NCBI GenBank assembly: GCA_018384055.1
Contig: JAHAZL010000070.1
Span: forward strand, 1 to 15,564
From: Treponema sp.
GTDB lineage: Bacteria > Spirochaetota > Spirochaetia > Treponematales > Treponemataceae
Direction: 5' to 3'
Length of the DNA: 15,564 nucleotides
Shown here one piece after another: positions 12,541 to 15,564 of the stretch (position 1 is the first letter of the stretch; the number at the start of each line of letters is the position of its first letter). A program made the translations under genes and the position numbers. Below the pieces are notes generated by a model, which saw only the letters and a list, made by a program, of their open reading frames with translations, had not been told where the DNA came from and made no database searches.

Positions 12541-15420
12541 ATGATTACTAAAGAAGAACAGAACAGCGTAATTATTGACCGAGCAAAAGCAGCAATTCTT
12601 GCAAGAGATTATGAACAGGCCGCAAGAATTTACAAGGGACTTCTTAAGTCTGATCCAGAAAATGTAACTTATCTAACTGCCCTCGGTGATCTGTACATAA
12701 AGAACAATGAAGACAATATTGCCCTTGATTACTACAAGGAAATAGTTCGCCTTCAGCCACAGAATGTCGATGCCCTCAATAATCTTGGCGGCATTTACAG
12801 AAGACTCAAGCTCTACGATGAATCGATTTCAGTTCTTGAACGCGCAGTAATGCTTGACAGTTCGAATGTTCAGGTTTTCTATAATCTTGGATTTACCTAC
12901 AAGCTCATGGGGCACAATTCAGATGCCATCGACTGCTTCAATACAGTTGTTGAAGCAAACCCAAGGGATGTCCTTGCTTTAAATCACATCGGAACCATCT
13001 ATGCTTCAGAAAAAAAACATCCGGAAGCTGTTTCTTCATATTTAAAAGGACTTAAGGTTGATCCAAATCATCCGATCCTTCACCTAAACCTTGCAAAAAG
13101 CTATGACAGGATGGGGGAATTCCTTAAGGCTCAGGCAGAATATGAAGCTGCCTTAAGGTCTAAGCCGGGTTGGATAGAAGCCATCGAAAGCTATTCAGAC
13201 CTCCTCATCAGAAAGAACAAGACAAAAGTTGCATGTGAGATTGTAAAGAAGGCATTGAACCTTAATCCTAAAGATGCAGCAATGCACACAAAACTCGGTG
13301 ATGTATACAGCTGCCAGGATAATTTTGACGATGCAGAAGTAGAATACAATTCTGCTCTCCATGTTTCTCCTGAATACAAGCCTGCCATGTCTGGACTTGC
13401 TAGAACTTATGAATCTACAGGTAAGATGGATGATGCCCTCGAAATTGTAGAAAGAATGGAAGTTCTTTCACCGGAAGATTCTTCAGTAAAAAGACAGCAT
13501 GCACACATCCTTCTTTCAGCAGACAAGATAGAGAAGGCTGGAGAAAAAATACAGGAACTCTACAGCAGGGACCCTGATGATGTTCATACGCTTAATCTCC
13601 TTGGACAGTACTACATCTGTATCGGTGATGAAAAGAAGGCAATGGGATGCTTCAAGAAGATTAAGGCTGCAAGACCTGAATATACAAACTTCTATCGTGA
13701 AGCAGGAAAGCGTCATTCCCAGAAGGGCGAATACAAGAAGGCAGAAGAATTCTTTCAGAAATACATTGACCAGAACCCTGAAGATGTTTCAGGATACAAG
13801 AGTATGGCAAGCAACTACGAAGCTCAGGGAATGCTTACTCAGGCTCTTGCAAGCTATAAAACCATTGAAAACTTTGACTCGGCAAATGTTGCCTCAAGAA
13901 AAGGCCTTGAAAGGGTAAACGAACAGATCATCAAGGAAAGGGACAGCAGACCTGAAACAAAGACTTCCCTTGATGCAGAATTCTTCGGGGCAGACGACGA
14001 TATTTCCATTGGGGAAAGAGTTCGTGTTGCAGAAGAAGTCAAGCTTTCCTTTGAAGACATGGACCATCCTGAATCTGAACACGAACCGGAATTAAAAAAG
14101 GAAAATCTTCCTGAAGAAAATGAGGAAAGCCAGGTCTATGACTTTAACAATGGTTTTGACAAACTTCAGCAGGATGAAATCAGTTCCGATGAGGTATTCA
14201 AGGAAGGACGCCTAGATGAAGAAATAGAAGCCGACAATCAGGAGCACTATTCAAAGAGCCTTGATGACCTTATTGGTGATGTGGATCTTGATGAAGAAGG
14301 TTCAGGTCTTGAAGAAGACAATACAAGTGCAGAAGATTTTTTCTCGAACAATCCATTTGGCAATGGTGGAAGACCAGGTGCACCTCGGGAAAATGATTTT
14401 GTACCTGAGTTTGGAATGGATGAAGAAGAAAAAACAAAGAAACAAAAGCCTGCATACGACGATGTGATTTCCCTTGATGAAGGGTGGGCTGATGACGACG
14501 ATTTTGAAAAACCGGAACCAGCTTCTCAGAAACCTGCACCTAGAAGGCGGCCTCCAAGAAGACCAGCTCACGAACCTTTTGATGACTATGCATTTGAAGA
14601 GGAAAAACCTTTTGTAGAAGAACCTGTTGCGGAAGAAATTCCAGAAGAAGATGTTTCTGAAGAGGAAATGGTTCAAGATGTAATATCCGAAGACGAACCT
14701 GTTGATGAAGAATTTTTCGAAGAAGAAACAATTTCTGATGAAATCTCGGAAGAACCTGAATATATTCCGGAACCTTCTCTCACGGAAGATGATATCATCA
14801 AAGAAGAATATGATACCATGGATGAAGAAAATTCTGGTGTGGAAGAAGAAGCTTTCGAAGAACCTGAAGCAGAGGAAGAGGAAACGTCCTTCACTGCAGA
14901 AGATGATTTTGAATCTGAAGAAATCATTGAAGATGACTCCGATGACATTCTGGACGAAGACCTTCTTGCAAACATTCCTGATGTTGAAGATGAAGATGAT
15001 GGATGTGTCGATATGGAAGTTCTTACAAAGGCTGCCGATGCAATACAGACTGTTGCTGATGCCATTACCGAAAACAAGGTGATGAAGAAGACCAATGTAA
15101 ACGCAGACCTCTTTGAAAAGCTTAGATCCCTCAGTACATATTTGCCTGAAGAAAAGCGTGAAGAATTCCTTGAAAGCAAGATTCGCCTTCAGCTGGACTA
15201 CATCATATCCAAACTGTCAGGAAAGAAGGGGCTTTTGGGAACTGCCACAATCCTACGCAATCAGATTGGCAAGGAAGATGAAGCAAAAGAACTGGACAGC
15301 GGAAGAACACTCCTAGTAAAGGTCCTTGAATATTCAAAGGATCTTGTGCGCGGTCTTCCGGATGCAACCATGGTTGCATCGTTGAACGGTCAGATTGAAG
15401 ATTTACTTTCCCGCATATAA
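12541..15420 (+). CDS. Large TPR protein with long acidic linker and helical C-terminal domain
   Basis: A 959-residue protein without signal peptide or membrane helix, so probably cytoplasmic. Residues about 9-455 are a continuous array of some 13 tetratricopeptide repeats of 34 residues (for instance VDALNNLGGIYRRLKLYDESISVLERAVMLD-like units cycling every 34). Residues about 465-822 are disordered and extremely rich in Glu and Asp. They are broken once by a Gly/Pro segment and a basic island KPAPRRRPPRRPAHEP (664-679). The last 137 residues (823-959) form a compact helical domain with the segment LPEEKREEFLESKIRLQLDYII. TPR arrays scaffold protein complexes; the partner is unknown. AAAGGA lies 8 bases before the ATG, and the gene follows the LamG/FN3 gene by 20 bases. 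A terminator follows. Confidence 0.88.
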   Translation: MITKEEQNSVIIDRAKAAILARDYEQAARIYKGLLKSDPENVTYLTALGDLYIKNNEDNIALDYYKEIVRLQPQNVDALNNLGGIYRRLKLYDESISVLERAVMLDSSNVQVFYNLGFTYKLMGHNSDAIDCFNTVVEANPRDVLALNHIGTIYASEKKHPEAVSSYLKGLKVDPNHPILHLNLAKSYDRMGEFLKAQAEYEAALRSKPGWIEAIESYSDLLIRKNKTKVACEIVKKALNLNPKDAAMHTKLGDVYSCQDNFDDAEVEYNSALHVSPEYKPAMSGLARTYESTGKMDDALEIVERMEVLSPEDSSVKRQHAHILLSADKIEKAGEKIQELYSRDPDDVHTLNLLGQYYICIGDEKKAMGCFKKIKAARPEYTNFYREAGKRHSQKGEYKKAEEFFQKYIDQNPEDVSGYKSMASNYEAQGMLTQALASYKTIENFDSANVASRKGLERVNEQIIKERDSRPETKTSLDAEFFGADDDISIGERVRVAEEVKLSFEDMDHPESEHEPELKKENLPEENEESQVYDFNNGFDKLQQDEISSDEVFKEGRLDEEIEADNQEHYSKSLDDLIGDVDLDEEGSGLEEDNTSAEDFFSNNPFGNGGRPGAPRENDFVPEFGMDEEEKTKKQKPAYDDVISLDEGWADDDDFEKPEPASQKPAPRRRPPRRPAHEPFDDYAFEEEKPFVEEPVAEEIPEEDVSEEEMVQDVISEDEPVDEEFFEEETISDEISEEPEYIPEPSLTEDDIIKEEYDTMDEENSGVEEEAFEEPEAEEEETSFTAEDDFESEEIIEDDSDDILDEDLLANIPDVEDEDDGCVDMEVLTKAADAIQTVADAITENKVMKKTNVNADLFEKLRSLSTYLPEEKREEFLESKIRLQLDYIISKLSGKKGLLGTATILRNQIGKEDEAKELDSGRTLLVKVLEYSKDLVRGLPDATMVASLNGQIEDLLSRI

Positions 15421-15441
15421 GCATTTATAGTGTATGAATGA

Positions 15442-15476
15442 AGCCGTATGGGTGATTACCTTACGGCTGTTTTTTT
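15442..15476 (+). terminator. Intrinsic terminator after the LamG-TPR unit
   Basis: A 7-bp stem AGCCGTA/TACGGCT (15442-15448 with 15462-15468). Its interior can extend with GGT/ACC, and it is followed by G and seven T (15470-15476). It lies 22 bases after the TPR stop codon. Confidence 0.85.
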
Positions 15477-15519
15477 ACCATAGCTGCAGATTAAAAACTC
15501 ATAAATCCCCTTGAAAACC

Positions 15520-15556
15520 TTCAATAATTGAAATTTTATCTATTATATGCTATATA
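15520..15556 (+). promoter_or_regulatory. Candidate promoter with overlapping operator-like dyad at the right edge
   Basis: TTGAAA (15528-15533) and TATATA (15551-15556) are spaced 17 bases apart. The -35 overlaps a perfect dyad TTCAAT-A-ATTGAA (15520-15532). It points out of the window toward an unseen plus-strand gene. The AT-rich surroundings make chance matches easy. Confidence 0.4.
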
Positions 15557-15564
15557 TTCTCAAT

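Noticed and set aside
14302..14676. Phe/Arg-rich 124-codon minus-strand frame
   Set aside because: Also antisense to the acidic linker, with biased composition and no supporting signals.
14673..15179. Serine-rich 168-codon open frame on the minus strand
   Set aside because: It is the complement of the GAA/GAT-rich acidic linker of the TPR gene; repeated TTC/TCA/TCT codons create a false long frame. It has no ribosome site.
1..15564. CRISPR array, transposase, integrase, toxin-antitoxin or phage defence genes
   Set aside because: No direct-repeat array and no protein with matching motifs was seen on either strand.

Overview
The window reads like a chromosomal stretch of a spirochaete, most likely a Treponema-type host-associated bacterium. 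This is inferred, not proven. The grounds are an EF-P arginine rhamnosyltransferase (EarP, found in only a few phyla including some spirochaetes), a rubrerythrin typical of anaerobes, moderate-to-low GC coding DNA with AT-rich spacers, and a secreted LamG/FN3 protein next to a large TPR protein with an acidic tail. No phage, insertion sequence, CRISPR array or plasmid gene is visible. The content is mostly housekeeping plus lineage-specific proteins.

Layout. (1) 1-288: 3' end of a GNAT acetyltransferase (+). (2) 300-1265: aromatic-acid-exporter/FUSC-type membrane protein (-), preceded by rubrerythrin (1363-1923, -). The rubrerythrin terminator lies directly against the start codon of the membrane protein. 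(3) 2036-2158: a GC-rich, palindrome-rich block of about 120 bp that looks like a dispersed repeat. (4) 2159-3563: a three-gene minus-strand unit transcribed as small membrane protein, ECF sigma factor, ZAS-type anti-sigma factor. (5) 3816-5782: recQ (without the usual winged-helix domain) translationally coupled to a small MGMT-like protein that keeps the active-site Cys but has an insertion in front of it. (6) 5950-6105: tRNA-Leu(CAA) with its own promoter and terminator. (7) 6113-7708: comM/yifB. (8) 7806-9044: earP (+), whose 3' end overlaps that of uvrC (9015-11033, -). (9) 11003-15420: a two-gene plus-strand unit, a secreted LamG/FN3 protein followed by a 959-residue TPR protein with a very acidic linker. 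A terminator follows, then a promoter-like site at the right edge.

How the genes relate. DNA repair and processing genes are numerous (recQ, MGMT-like, uvrC, comM), but they sit in separate transcription units and need not be co-regulated. Rubrerythrin handles peroxide. The sigma/anti-sigma pair is an envelope-type signalling module. The LamG/FN3-TPR pair is the least understood part and the best candidate for undescribed biology, though nothing in the sequence fixes its function. Start codons were moved from the longest open frame to better Shine-Dalgarno-supported sites for rubrerythrin, comM and (less certainly) recQ. All domain calls are from reading motifs by eye; no database search was run.
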